Below are positions 11,079 through 23,577 of a stretch of DNA of 64,000 nucleotides, piece after piece. The notes below the pieces were generated by a model. It was given only the letters and a program-made list of their open reading frames with translations, was not told where the DNA came from and searched no databases. The translations under genes were made by a program, and so were the position numbers. The DNA comes from Cordia subcordata. Its lineage: Eukaryota; Streptophyta; Magnoliopsida; Boraginales; Cordiaceae. The stretch lies in NCBI GenBank assembly GCA_028554755.1, contig JAPTOF010000007.1, positions 3,256,001 through 3,320,000 on the forward strand, in the 5' to 3' direction. Position 1 is the stretch's first letter. Every line of letters starts with the position of its first letter.

Positions 11079-11195
11079 CACCAATGATGACCTAGTGGTC
11101 TAGTAGTATGTTTCTCACCTTTAGTGTGAATGATTAATTCTTGTTGGTTGCATGTAATCGTCCTTTGGCTCTCTTGAAAAATAAAAAGAAAAAAA
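11079..11195 (+). mobile_element. short retroposon (SINE-like) with 16-bp target-site duplication
   Basis: Flanked by identical copies of AAAGTAGATGGACAAC (11063-11078 and 11196-11211) and ending in an A-rich tail. This is the structure left by LINE-mediated retroposition. The body contains GACCTAGTGGTCTAGTAG, resembling a degenerate tRNA box A. The box B is weak, so assignment to tRNA-derived SINEs is tentative, but the insertion itself is well supported. Confidence 0.7.
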
Positions 11196-11211
11196 AAAGT
11201 AGATGGACAAC

Positions 11212-12481
11212 ACGAAGATTTTGATTGGCTCGGCAAGCGTATTTTGCTCTCGTAAGAAGAAAATTACAGAAAATGTCATCATATAGATGATGCACACAAA
11301 TGAAGAATGATTCTTTTTCAAAATTCACGGGTCTATTGAAACAAAACAAATAGAATAATAGGCCCTTTCGATTAGAAACAGAAGAGATGGGCCGCATCGC
11401 CTAAGCCCATTTTATCTCAGACGTTTTTTTTGTGCGGGTCAATTTCATTATAGATATTTATTATTTCGTTAATTCAATTTTAATTTAGTCTTAAATGTTT
11501 AAAATTATTCAAATTTCTTCTCAATGTTTACAATATTATTTGAATTTGCCCCTATCTTAAAGGGAAAAAGAGTAAAAAAAAAAAGAAATTAATTTGAACA
11601 AATCTGTAAAACATTAATTACTAATATAAAACTAATTTGGTTATTGTTGTAAAATTTTGGAAACTATTTTTAATATTTTGAAATAATAGGGATTAATTTT
11701 AAAAAGTGATAACATGGAAGACTTTTTTGTATAATTAATACATCTTGTGCCTTCGTATGCATTTTTGTCCTTGTTTAAGTTTTATTATGTAACACCAATT
11801 TTATTAGTAATCATGACATCTGACAATAGTCTTGAGCGACCTGCTGGAGGAGTTTAGATCAAGTTAAATTTGGAATTATTAAATGATCATTTCATCTAAA
11901 AGTTTAACATGCTTTCAATTCATAACTTAAGTTTAGTTATTACATTAAGTGATCACTTATTATTATTATTATTATTATTATTTGTTTTGAACTAAGATAT
12001 ATCAAGCCAAATTAGATTTCAGATCAATCTCTATTGGGCCGGGAACGGCAAAAGAAAAGTTCTACATTTTTGGACATCCAAACTTGTGTCTCCTCCTTAA
12101 AAAGATGAAATCGTTACTATTTCGACTAATAATTTGATGGTTCATTAAAAGACTTACTTGTAAGTGAGAGACTTTGTCCCAGAAAAATGAGGAAAATGCG
12201 TTGAAAGACAAAGAGTCCGGTAGCGAAAGGTCAAAAAGAACGGAGCATTGGTCTTCAAAGAACGTGGAAAGGGCACATATGTTTCCATTTCTTTTTCTTC
12301 ATTCAACTTTTCTCAACAACAAACAACTCTGCCACATGGATGACAATCCTTCAACATAAATGTTTGAGTTGGGAGGTAATATTTCTCATTAAAAGGCACA
12401 GACTCGAACTTGAAACTTTTATCATAGCAAGTTAATATACGATCACTTCACAATCAATTTATTAAGCTTGATAAAATTCAC
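11212..12481. other. intergenic, no gene seen
   Basis: AT-rich, with a (TTA)n microsatellite at 11957-11982. The small open frame at 12174-12359 has no recognisable domain and is not accepted as a gene. Confidence 0.5.
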
Positions 12482-12484
12482 TTA

Positions 12485-12605
12485 CAGGGTGTTTAGTTTT
12501 GCTTATTTAGGATGCTTATAAATACTTAAAAAAAAAGTACTCTCTCACATATATTTTACTATTTAAATGCTTATAAAGACCAAATGAGTAAAGCCAAACA
12601 CCTTC
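12485..12605. mobile_element. Tourist-like MITE, diverged copy
   Basis: The left end CAGGGTGTTTAGTTTTGC and the right end AAAGCCAAACACCTTC are inverted repeats. They are flanked by the trinucleotide TTA (12482-12484 and 12606-12608), the typical PIF/Harbinger target. Same family as 7357-7475. Confidence 0.7.
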
Positions 12606-12608
12606 TTA

Positions 12609-13450
12609 TTTATTATTCAAGGGCTTGAAATCTCTCGGACTTGGGAACATATAATCTTGGTCATGTTTGGTTAGCTGTCTGCATTTATTATCCATTTATT
12701 TATTTGAAGTTCATGGGTATTTGGCATGCATTTTGTCTGCCTTAAACATAAACTTCTTAATTAGATTAAATAGAGAGAGGAAATTGAAAAAAGAAAAAGG
12801 TAAAACACATTTTACCTCTTGTATTTTCACCAAAATCATCTAAGAATCTATTTGGAATATCTTTAGACATTTAAAAATACTTTTGAATTTAAAGTTGAAT
12901 CTAATTTGTTTGGCCAATTTTTAAAGGTGCGTTTACATAAAAGCCAAAACTAAAGGAAACTGAAAAACCAAAGGCTCTAAATTAGAGTTTTTATCCTTAA
13001 AAAATACTTTTCAAAATCTATTTTATATCATATTAGAAATGAGTTTTTTTTTCCTTCTTTACTCAAAAATACTATTTTATAATTTCGAAAGTTTAATATT
13101 ACTCTCAAAATAATTTAAAACTCGACTCCTAAAATATTAGACCAAAAAATCAACAACTTTTATTCAACAATACTTTTACTCTAAAAATTTATTATTAAAA
13201 TCTCTATATTTAACGACTGAAATTTCACAGTTAAAGTAAATAGATTCTAAAACTGTTTTAAAAAAAATGATTAGGAAAATATCAGATCTATATAAAATAA
13301 TAAAAATCAGTGTTGTAGATCCTGATTCTGATTTGCGGGAACCCACTCCACCCGACAAGGATGCCTCTCGGACCCTCCTTGGTTGTTGGCCATGTCAGCT
13401 CCATGCAGCCTTAAGTCCACACTTACTCAAGAGCATCTCAATGAACGAAT
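12609..13450. other. intergenic, no gene seen
   Basis: AT-rich. The sequence GATCCTGATTCTGATTTG (about 13317) to 13440 is less AT-rich than its surroundings but shows no coding domain. It leads directly into the tandem triplication. Confidence 0.4.
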
Positions 13451-14900
13451 GAATTCTTTCCCTCCCCAAATTACGAGTTTATGGACGGATTAGCCCTCAA
13501 GGAGTTGCTTGACTGGAAAGCAACACTTTGCTCAAAAACAAACTACGCCAAATAAGAATTTTAATAGAGTACCAAAAAAGAATTCGTTTTCTAAAAGATC
13601 CTTAAACTACATCGAAAGAGTATGTTTCAATTTCTGTAATAGTATTTGATATCAAACTCTTAATATATCTAGTATTCGGTTATATAGAACATTTTTTAAA
13701 ACCAGCAATTCTACTGAATTCACAAAATTATTTAAAGATTTTAGCATTATTAACGTATAAAAAGTAAATCTCTCAACTGAGACTGATTTTGATTGCCAAA
13801 AGTATTTTAGTCATACAATATCTCAATCACATTGAACAAGTCAAGAGTAAACATTTCACTATTAGAAGCAATCTATTCACCCAAAAATAGCTTGAGCATC
13901 AATATCTCTATGATTGAATGAATTCTTTCTCTCTGCAAATTACAAGTTTATGGACGGATTAGCCCTCAAGGAGTAGCTTGACTGGAGAGCAACACTTTGC
14001 TCAAAAACAAACTACGCCAAATAAGAATTTTAATAGAGTACCAAAAAAGAATTCGTTTTCTAAAAGATCCTTAAACTACATCGAAAGAGTATGTTTCAAT
14101 TTCTGTAATAATATTTGATGTCGAACTCCTAATATATCTAGTATTTGGCTATATGGAGCATTTTTTAAAACCAGCAATTCTACTGAATTCACAAAATTAT
14201 TTAAAGATTTTAGTAATATTAACTTATAAAAAGTAAATCTCTCGACTGAGACTGATTTTGATTGCCAAAAGTATTTTAGTCTTACAATATCTCAATCACA
14301 TTGCACAAGTCAAGAGTAAACATTTCACTATTAGAAGCAATCTATTCACTCAAAAATAGCTTGAGCATCAATATCTCTATGATTGAATGAATTCTTTCTC
14401 TCTGCAAATTACAAGTTTATGGACGGATTAGCCCTCAAGGAGTAGCTTGACTGGAGAGCAACACTTTGCTCAAAAACAAACTACACCAAAAGAGCAAGTT
14501 TCAATCCCTGGAATTGTATTTGATATCAAACTCTTAACTTATTTGGTATTAAACTCGTGATATTCGATTATATAGGATATTTTATGAACCTGCAATGTAA
14601 GAAAATTATCAAAATAGCAAGTTTCAACCTGCATAATTGTATTTGATATTGAACTCTTAACTTAACTAGTATTATATTCATGCATTCAAATACACCGGAT
14701 AGTTTTTGACTAAGGAAAAAAAAAAAAGATTACACGGGGCATTTTGTAAACTTGCAATTCTACCGAATTCAGAAAATTCTTTAGAGATTTTAGAAATATT
14801 AAGCTATGAACAGAGGTTAACTCGACAGAGACTGATTTTGATTGCCAAAACTATTTTAGTCATAAAACATGTCAATCACATTGAACAAGTCAAGAGTAAA
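13451..14900. repeat. 469-bp tandem repeat, two full copies plus diverged third
   Basis: The start GAATTCTTTC occurs at 13451, 13920 and 14389, a spacing of exactly 469 bp both times. Copies 1 and 2 are nearly identical (for example ATGGACGGATTAGCCCTCAA in all three). Copy 3 matches for about 95 bp, then lacks a block of about 70 bp. It continues in a clearly more diverged version (GACTGATTTTGATTGCC near 14830), so the last copy is the older template. No coding frame spans it. It ends about 250 bp from the 3' end of the DUF1635 gene. Confidence 0.9.
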
Positions 14901-15148
14901 AATGTCACTGTTGGAAAAGCAAAGAGACAATCCATTCACCCACCCAACCGAAAAAGCTCTGCCCAGAAAGCAAAGCCCAAAAATAGCCTGGAGTTTTTAC
15001 CTTCTAAACCAAACATCTAAAAAAAATCTGTACAAAATTCTAACTCATATTCTCATTTAGAGCTTAGCAAAATCATTCCCTAAACTTAAAGTGATCATAT
15101 AAATTGCATAAAATTAAATTTCAAGAGCTACCATAACAACAAATGTGG

Positions 15149-16121
15149 TCAATGAAGAACAAGCCTTTGGTATTTTGCTTGAAGTGTGGAATAATCATAG
15201 TCATCAGTGAAGCCTCTTTTCCTATTTACTCTACCACAGTTGTTAATGCTGTTGACGCAAGTGGCAAAGCTGAGTAAGTGGTCTTGAACAGGCAACACTG
15301 GCGGCGGGGGCGGAGGCGGAGGCGGAGGCGGAGGCGACGGAATGACAACCGGGGGCGGCGGAATCTGCTGGGTGTCGAACGGCGGTGGCGGGTGGCGCCA
15401 CTGAGGAAGAGGGCCAGCCAAGAGGAGTGTCTGCAGAAGTGGACCTGCTTTCATCACTGCCTCCAAAAACTTACCCTTTTCAGGCAATGGCTTGGTGGGC
15501 ACAATAGGCAATGCTAGCTCAAATTGTTCTGCTGCAACTGGTGATGAAACGATGCTTTCATCACAATCTGAGTAAGACTTTGAGGTGTACTCCATTGTTA
15601 TTCCTCCTCTTCTTGGCTCATCTTCCACCATGCTTGATACCCCAGAAGCTGGTAAAGATTGCTGCTGCTGCTTTTGCTGTTGTTGTTGTTGTTGTTGAAG
15701 CAAGAGCTTTTCAAACAGAAGGCTTTGTTGAAGCAACAGCTTTTCAGACAGAAGGCTTTGGCATTTCTCATTTGCTTCATCCCTTTCTTTAATGGCCCTG
15801 TTAAGCATTTCTCTAAGCTGGTCCAGTTCACCATCTTTGATTTGCAGCTCCTCTTCTGCTTTAATCCTTGTGTTTTCAAGCTCCAGAGCAGTCAGCAACA
15901 GAGACTGCCTCAGTTCATCCATGCTCTGTTTCGACAAAAATTCAACAATATGCATTCAATAGAAATTAGTACCTTTAAGTTCGATATAGATTCTTTGTAC
16001 AATTATAACATTATGAAGAAATACAATAGAGAGAGGTCCTAACCTTTCCACTGCAGAAATATGCCCAATTAAGAAGAGGGTTGTATTGATTGTCCATGCC
16101 AGGATAATGATTGGGATCCAT
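15149..16121 (-). CDS. DUF1635 family protein, two exons, 284 aa
   Basis: Plant-specific protein of unknown function. Exon 1 is 16044-16121 (26 codons starting MDPNHYPGMDNQYNPLLNW). Exon 2 is 15149-15925. The intron 15926-16043 has GT/AG ends and phase 0, giving K-S-MDELRQSLL at the junction, as in family members I remember. Residues about 27-110 form a coiled coil (ELDQLREMLNRAIKERDEA) ending in a poly-Gln run interrupted by one Lys. The family's best conserved block, LPEKGKFLEAVMKAGPLLQT followed by LLLAGPLPQWRHPPPP, is at 173-208. A 12-Pro run follows at about 224-235, then a basic NRKRGF and the C-terminal KYQRLVLH. A short internal duplication (EKLLLQQSLLFEKLLLQQ) precedes the poly-Gln. 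No signal peptide or membrane segment; probably nuclear or cytosolic (inference). The start at 16121 is preferred over the internal ATG at 15955, which lies in the intron. Confidence 0.9.
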
Positions 16122-16192
16122 TAAAGAAAGTGAGAGACAGAGAGAGAGAGATATGGGGGAAATGGGAGTGTTTAGAAATGGTGAATGTGCGC

Positions 16193-16200
16193 TTTATAAA
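16193..16200 (-). promoter_or_regulatory. TATA box of the DUF1635 gene
   Basis: TTTATAAAG on the minus strand, about 72-79 bp upstream of the ATG at 16121. It is followed by a CT-rich leader (CTCTCTCTCTGTCTCTC near 16137-16152), a usual arrangement for plant 5' UTRs. Confidence 0.6.
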
Positions 16201-16427
16201 GACACTTTTTTGCTATTTTTTTTTTTTACAACAAGAGCAATCCAGTTGGCTAATTCGACTGTCGGAACAACCTGCAAAGCTTGACCATTAATGGATAAAC
16301 TTATCAACCGACTGACCTTGGGCACCGAGCATATCCTTTATATTAAACACCAAGTAAGTTGACGATACTCAAATAAGAAAATGGGACTAAAATTGAATTG
16401 GGGTCAAGAACTACATACAACCACGAT

Positions 16428-16691
16428 TAGGGATGACAATGAGACGAGTGATTTGGAGTACCCGGTATCGACCGACCCAATTAAAATCTAATAAAAAGTT
16501 TTTATTTAATTTTTAATTTTTTTAGCGGGTTTGGGACGATTCGGGGTACTTGCGGATTTGGGACGTTCCGAGAATGGGATTTCCATTTACTTTTTATCCG
16601 AGTTTGGGACTGAAATAGAAATCAAAATGCTACCTGAATACCGAGATTGAGATTCTTTGGTGTGCAAAATATCTGTCCCGTTGCCTCCTTA
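16428..16691. mobile_element. hAT-like MITE, 264 bp
   Basis: Ends TAGGGATGACAATG and CCGTTGCCTCCTTA are inverted (TAGGGATGGCAA type). They are flanked by 8-bp target duplications ACCACGAT (16420-16427) and ACCACGGT (16692-16699), one mismatch, as expected for hAT. The interior (GGGACG.TTCCGAGAATGGGATT) is shared with the longer relative at 41139-42118. Confidence 0.8.
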
Positions 16692-16699
16692 ACCACGGT

Positions 16700-19600
16700 T
16701 CTTGCAGCTAAAACATATCTTCAGACAACTGTTTTGCTACTGTTTTCAACAGTGCTTTAAACCTTCTTTTTTCAATTTTTTTTTCTTCGTGGGGCGTTAG
16801 ACAAAAACAGATAAAGCCAAGAAGCCTAAACAACATATCAAATCCAGTCTGACTCACAAGTCCAGTCTCTCTCTTTCTGGACGTAGCAAGCGCAGAGGAA
16901 TTTTACAAATCAGCGCCAAATGCGGGAGCAAAAGGGCAGCACTGATGTATGTATCTACACACGTTTTGCACCAATTACAGGGGGTCTATGGACTGTTCTC
17001 TAAAATGCTTCTGTCATGAAAATTTTCGAAAATTTGCAAGCTGTTTGGCCGTGTTATTTGATACGTATCATTATCATTGTAATGTTATATTAACACGTAT
17101 CTTTTCTATAGGCCCCGTATAATTATTTTCGTCGTTTTAAGCCTAACATGCACGTTAGATATCCCGTTAGATTCCAAGGGTCCTTATCATGTCGCTTATA
17201 AGTAGCTGTTCTTGCTTTTCTCACATGGGCTATGAGGATCAGGGTACGTGTATTCTATAAATAAAGTAATTTGTCCCCATTTAACCGCTCCATCTCTATA
17301 GATTTTGATTTTTTTCTAAAATAAGCCAATAATTAATTCCTTCTAATAAATTATTTCAAGTCTTGATACTATAATGATGTCATGCAGTAAATATATTTAA
17401 CGATAAATCATAAACCACAAGTAAAATGTGGTAGATCGGTAATATCTCGAGCCCCACTCCTTTACATTCAAGAAATCTTACCCCAGTTACTTTTAGCAAT
17501 TATGTTTAAAGCTCTTTTTTAGTTGTAATTGTTTTTAGACTGGTTTCTACTATTGTTTGTGTCTTATTTTGGGTTCAATCTTAATCTTTTAAAAACATAT
17601 GTACTTTAAGTGTAGTTTTAATCTAAAAGATTAATTAACTTTCATAAGAAATATTATTTGTATGGTCATCAAATTATATATCATAATTCTTACTTTCTTA
17701 CTAAAGCGGTTTAAATCCATCTCTAAAGGTTGTTGTTCTAGAGCTGCTTTCATTTGGCCTTACAAACTTTGGTCACTACTTTTTTGTCATGGAAATGTGT
17801 ATTGCATGAAATTATAGATTAACTAAATATATTTTAGAGCAGGCAATTGGCTATTGAAAAGATATAGTATATTAGTCACTAGATGAGAGTTAATTTAGCT
17901 CATTTCTCATTGAGATTTTTTTTTTTTTTAAATGTTATCTACTTTGAAGAGAAGTTACCACATCTATACCTGCGTTCAATTCAAGCCACCATTTTCTTAT
18001 TCGTAAGTGAAGCTTTTCATCCAACATAAAACAAAAATGTTATATGTACGAGTCAAGACTTTCATCCCACAAAAAACGAAAAAGTGAAACGCACAAGTCA
18101 AGATATCCAAAATCCACAGTTCCTTTCCATTAATGTTTTGATTTGCGCCAATATTTTCATTTTTATTTAAATTTAAAAGAAGCAATTTGCATAGTATAAC
18201 TCACGATTTCGTTTTATGTGTAGTATAAATTCGCACAAATTCTAAGAAGTACCAAAGTTTCAGATTCAATATCAGACAATTTATTATTTCTTCATTCATT
18301 CCCATTCAATCAAAAACAACTTTTTGAAGGTTTGTTGAATTGATTGAAATTAAACCACACTAATCTCTACTATATCTTTATATTTATGCTATAAACTAAA
18401 TTTTTGTCGATATTCACAAGCATAAATTAAATTTTTGTCCGGTATTTACAACATTCCCTCAAAAGATTAATTAACCTAAAATAATCAATCCAAACTATTT
18501 GTTATACTTACAACATCTGCTTATATATATAATTCAAATACCGGAACTCAAACTCATCCGGGACATTACGATCAACCCTAATAAGGACCTGATAAGGATA
18601 CGCACTTATAAATCACTCAAATATCCCCAATCAAATTAATATGAGATGTTACAAAATTTCCTCATGTTTTGTCTCATCTCAAAAAATACTTTTTCTGCAG
18701 GTTACACATAAGAGAGGATCTTAAAAGAAAAGCAGTTTTCTCATTTGAATTACTATTATATCTAAGATATTTGACTATTCCACACTAATTGCATTTAAGA
18801 TAAACTCTATGCCCCTTTTTTCTTCTTTTTAAAATAAATACACTTATCGTCTGCCTCTCATGTCCTAGGTAAGACCTCTTAGGCAGTTTTCTTAAGAATG
18901 TCGTCGAACTACTAAGCACATCAACTTATAATATTATTAAAATTTGTATTAATAAATTGATAATGGAGGATTAGGTGGAATTCTTTGGCCATTTACTAAG
19001 AAATTCAAGATCAATCTTTTGTATTATTCGCTTAAACAATTGGTCTAAAATGCTTGGTGACTCCAGTTGACCAAAGAGGGAAGCCTATTTCAAACCCTCT
19101 AGCTTTTTCTCGATGTTGTTTAATTTTCATCCAACGTGGGAGGACCTCTCTCTTGTTTGCGTTATTATAAAATTAAGTTATCTTTTCTTCTTTTTTCCCC
19201 CACAGACTATATCGTATATACAAATGAGGAGCCAAAAAGATATAGAGTCCATTTGATTTTGCAGTTCTTAAGTTGCTCATAAGCAATTAAAATGATAAAT
19301 AAGTGTAGAAGCATTTGGTTAAAATATGTTTATAACCTATTAACTTGTTTGGTGTGTGTATATATATATATAAGTAGTAGTGTTTGTTAAAATGATTAAA
19401 AAAGATCTTTTATTAATAATGTTGTAATTTTTTTGTGGTTTTAAGGGGTATAAAAATCTTTCTATTTGGTTAACTCTCATTACCTATAAGTAGTTAAGTT
19501 AAAAGTTAAGGAAGTGGTGCTTTTTTTTGTTTCGTTTTTTATAAGCCAACTTTACTTGCTTATAATAAGCACAATTTGCTATATATATATATATGTATAT

Positions 19601-22600
19601 TATTTTTCTACTTATAAATAGGTTTGACCAGCTTATAAATACTCCCAAATACCCTAATAATACAAGGGTGATTCAAGGGTAAAAAACCAAGTAAACCGTT
19701 TGTTTTAAGTCAAAAAAAATTTTAGGTCTCGAATTGTAGTTTGAAGTTTATATAATTATAGACTGTATTATTTAATTTTGTTTGCAACCAAAAAAACTCA
19801 TTTAGAAAAGGCCCCAAATTCCATATAAATTTCATTCTCTCTCCTAAATAGTCAACAACAATCCTTTCATTAGTTACTCAAATATTAATAGTCTAAATTT
19901 ATTTTCACAATTAAAAGTCTTCAAAGAAATTATACAGATAGAAGATAATAAATCCTCCAATTAATATACTCAATTATATAGAAATACTTCATTCTTTTCC
20001 AAATACACACAAAATCTTACCAAAGAGCAACAATGCCTTAAGAAAGACCAAACGGGGCAACTATAATGCCAATTAAGAAAGAAATTGATTATAAGAACCT
20101 AATTATTATTTTTATATTTCAAAAAGTTATTAAAATAAATTTTAAATAAAATTTGTAAGAGCCTCATGTTACATGTTGGCTTTAGGCCTCCAAACCTATT
20201 AAGTCACCCATGATATAGTGAACATGATGGTAAAGGAAAGTGGTAGCGTCCGGCAGCTGGATGCATATAATCCAACTCAATTGACAAGATAAACCTTGCA
20301 TACACGTAGAACTAATCATATGTGTGGCAGTCGTGTTAAAAATCTTGGAGCTTCGTTCTCAAGTTAATTGGAGTTAAAGTAGAGTAATCCAGAATCTTAT
20401 ATGATAATTTTGAAATTTTTACATAAGCTGAAAAATAGTGCACTAAATCACAAGTTAATGAATGTTCAAGGGAAATGAATAGATTAGGACCCAACAGAGC
20501 CACAAAGGTCACACATATATAGATAAATACACGCGATTTGCAAGATTGTAATAAGGGTCCAATTTTAATCTTATGTTAAAAATTTTGGAAAATACATTTT
20601 TAAATCAATTAGTGCTAAGCAATAGCCTCTAAGATATTATATAGTGGAGTTTGAGCTTGTTACTTTTTTTATATGAGATAAAAATATATTATAATAATTA
20701 AATCGGATGAGTTAAAAAACAAATAAAATTGCCCGTTCTAGAAATAGCACATGTAGTCACGATATTGCATGCTTACATTGTTATTGTCATGGTAACACTT
20801 ACATGTATCAACTTCGTTTCTATATCAACGCCACATGCATAGAAAATACACTTGCTATCATGCATCTTTTAATTTGTTATGTAGTCTTAATGTTCACACA
20901 ACTTAATTGGCTTTCGTTCATGCTATTATGTTGATTTTCTTTAACATCACATCTTATTGTATTAACACGCACCAGCTCATGTACAGGTGATTAATTGTTT
21001 TTGAAATAATTTTTAATTTTTTTACCATCTCATCTAAAAATTTAAGTTTATAGAGAACAAATATTGATATATTTATTTATTATATTAACAAAAGATCATG
21101 GAAACGTTGATAACAATATTCAGCTAAATTATCAAAATCACACATTAGAATATTCACAAAATAGATATTTACACTGTCTCGTGTAATTAGAAGCCTCTCA
21201 ACGAGGCACTCTAACGTGAAGAAATTAAAAGTCCATATATAACAATTGGATGACTTAGATTAGACTACAAAGTTATTATTCGAGACTTCACTAGGATTAT
21301 TAATATCAATGAAATAAGTCGATAGCAATTAGCTTCTAGTCTCTTTGTCCATGTTCTATATATAGAGCAGCCTAATTTTAACTGTTTATATTTTTGCTTA
21401 TTAGAGGAGCCGCCTCTGAATTTCGTGGATTTTCAATTTCGTTGCATGCAGGAGTACTATTTCATTACATACTTGGCATATTCTGCAAACTTTTGCCCTT
21501 TTTCTGGCTGCTACTTAATTATAAATTTCTTTATCCTATTTAGCTTGGAAAATTCAAGTAGAGAAACTATGAATTTTCCACATTTTTGAATTGAAATGTC
21601 TTCTTCGTAATTAATGCAAGCAAGGATCTAAATTAATTTCTGAGGTCTTCCTTTGACTATCACTACAAAATGACAAGTTTGAAGGGTTACAATGTTATCA
21701 GGTACTGATCTTATTTGTCCATACCAAACTTTGTTGCGTTGCGAAATTGGAAAGATTCAAGAATCGAGCGGGTCGAATGTGTGGGGACACCGGACACCGG
21801 TGTAGTACTACTAGTTAATTAATACTCCGATGCTTAGATCAATGGAAAGCCAACGTCTGACTAAAAACAATTACAAAGGCGAAGTTTAATTTAGAAAAAT
21901 ACCAAAGCTTGGTGAAACAATTTAAGGTGAAAAACTACCGCCTAAAAACACATGTAAACTACATGAAATAGATGATGTATAGAAGTGAATAATATCTAGC
22001 AAATTTTAGAAACTCCTTGACTTGATCGTAAAAAGTATTATATTATATTCTACAAGGGTTTCTACTATATATTATAGGCCGTGTTGTTGATTAGCAACTT
22101 TGAAAGGCATTGGATCCTTCGAGATCATGCAATAATTATTATGTAAATAGGGCAAGAAAGGTACTTTTATTTACCCAAAGTAAATTGTAATTATTAACAA
22201 CCACCTTGATTATATTTAAAGTCAATATTCGCCATGGCATGTTATTAATCTCGCAGCAATGAAGATGTAGGCAGCTTTGAGATGCAAAAAGGGAGGCATA
22301 AAAAGTTTTGTTGATGATCACTTTAACCTACATATTTGTCCAATTTAATATTAAAAAGTATTAACTTGTTTTTCTTTTACATCAATAAATTTATTTTAAA
22401 TAGAATCACATTAAATCATTTTAAAGTAAATAATATTTGTGTGTAACAATGTGTTCGAATGTAAGAAACGTCAAGTAACATAGTGATGGAAACAATATAA
22501 ATTTAAACTGCTTAAAGTTGTTGAGTATGACAAGTTATTATTTAACTGCCCCGCTTAATCTTTAAAAGTGCAAGAGTGATTATCCAAGATAATCATGATG

Positions 22601-22930
22601 ACTCACCGTTAAGACACTTGCAGGGGATGCTTCATTGGAAAGCAAACCTCAAATGCTTAGTCCCGACATGTCGGAAAGGTGATACCTCGTCACTTCTGCA
22701 TGTACCACAAAAAATGCCATAATGAAAAAAAAAAAAAAAAAGATAAAAGAAGAGAAAAGAAAAAAAAAAAAGAAGGAAAAAAAGAATATAAAACTGGACC
22801 ATACACTTCATGTGGGGTGATCATTAGCAAACTCATTTGTATTGCTAGGTTAAGCAGGAATGTTTATACGTTTGTATATGATGGGGGGAAAATTTCCAAT
22901 TTAGTTCTTTTTATAATTATTTTATTCTAA
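16700..22930. other. gene-poor intergenic DNA
   Basis: I found no gene, RNA gene or well-defined mobile element in these 6 kb. Possible decayed hAT-type pieces occur at 19245-19660, where CTTATAAATA-like words and a final CCCAAATACCCTAATA resemble transposon ends. Short (TA)n runs are at 19356-19372 and 19579-19596. The rest is AT-rich with A and T runs and no codon structure. Confidence 0.5.
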
Positions 22931-22935
22931 ATGTG

Positions 22936-22989
22936 AACATACTTCCACTTTTAGACCAAAAAAAAAAAAAAAAAGAACATACTTCCACC
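22936..22989. repeat. 14-bp direct repeat flanking a short A-tailed insert
   Basis: GAACATACTTCCAC occurs twice, separated by TTTTAGACC plus a run of A. This looks like a target-site duplication around an extremely 5'-truncated retroposon, or a slippage product. Confidence 0.45.
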
Positions 22990-23027
22990 AATTTTATTTT
23001 GTAAATTTAGTGCATTATTGTAATATG

Positions 23028-23263
23028 ATCTTTGAATTGGTTTTTCACATAAAGCACTTTTTTTTTCTATGAAAAAAAAAATCTTTTTTTACAATAAATA
23101 TTTGAATTAATTTTTTTAAAAAAAGAAGAAATTAAAATTTTGAAAAAGTTCAACTTCAATTTCTTTTTTCCCAGAAGCAAAAAATTTGAACTTCCAAAAG
23201 CAAAACATTTTTTTTAAAAAATTATATATAAAAAACACTTTTCTAAAAAACCAATTCAAACCG
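23028..23263. mobile_element. MITE, TTTGAATTGG type
   Basis: The left end TTTGAATTGGTTTTTCAC and the right end TAAAAAACCAATTCAAA are inverted repeats, with a CACTTTTTTT motif just inside both. Core A/T-rich. Related to the elements at 6429 and 44047-44661. Confidence 0.65.
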
Positions 23264-23577
23264 GCTAGCCCTAATTCATCTGTGACTGCCACGCAAAAGC
23301 CTGATAATAATATGCTTGCATGTGTCTGTAATTTAATACTAATTTGCGTTGCCCAAATTTCGAGTTAAGAGTATGACCGAAAATACTACCCTTTTTTGTC
23401 AAAATACAATAGTTCAAAAGGCAAGTACATAGATTAGGAAGCAGATAGATTAGATGTCTATTCAATCATTGCGGTCGACCCTACGAACAAAGGAGAAGGT
23501 AACACTACGTCATCTAGAGCTTAATCTATATGGGTAATCCATCATAGACTACTTACACAAAAATTGATATATTTATT

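Noticed and set aside
15278..15517. Arg-rich plus-strand frame opposite the DUF1635 gene
   Set aside because: Produced by the antisense of the Pro-coding GGC/GGA repeats; the minus-strand frame is the one with family matches.
16911..16918. Second GCGCCAAA (E2F-like) word
   Set aside because: Lies about 790 bp upstream of the DUF1635 start, outside any recognised core promoter; expected by chance at this length.
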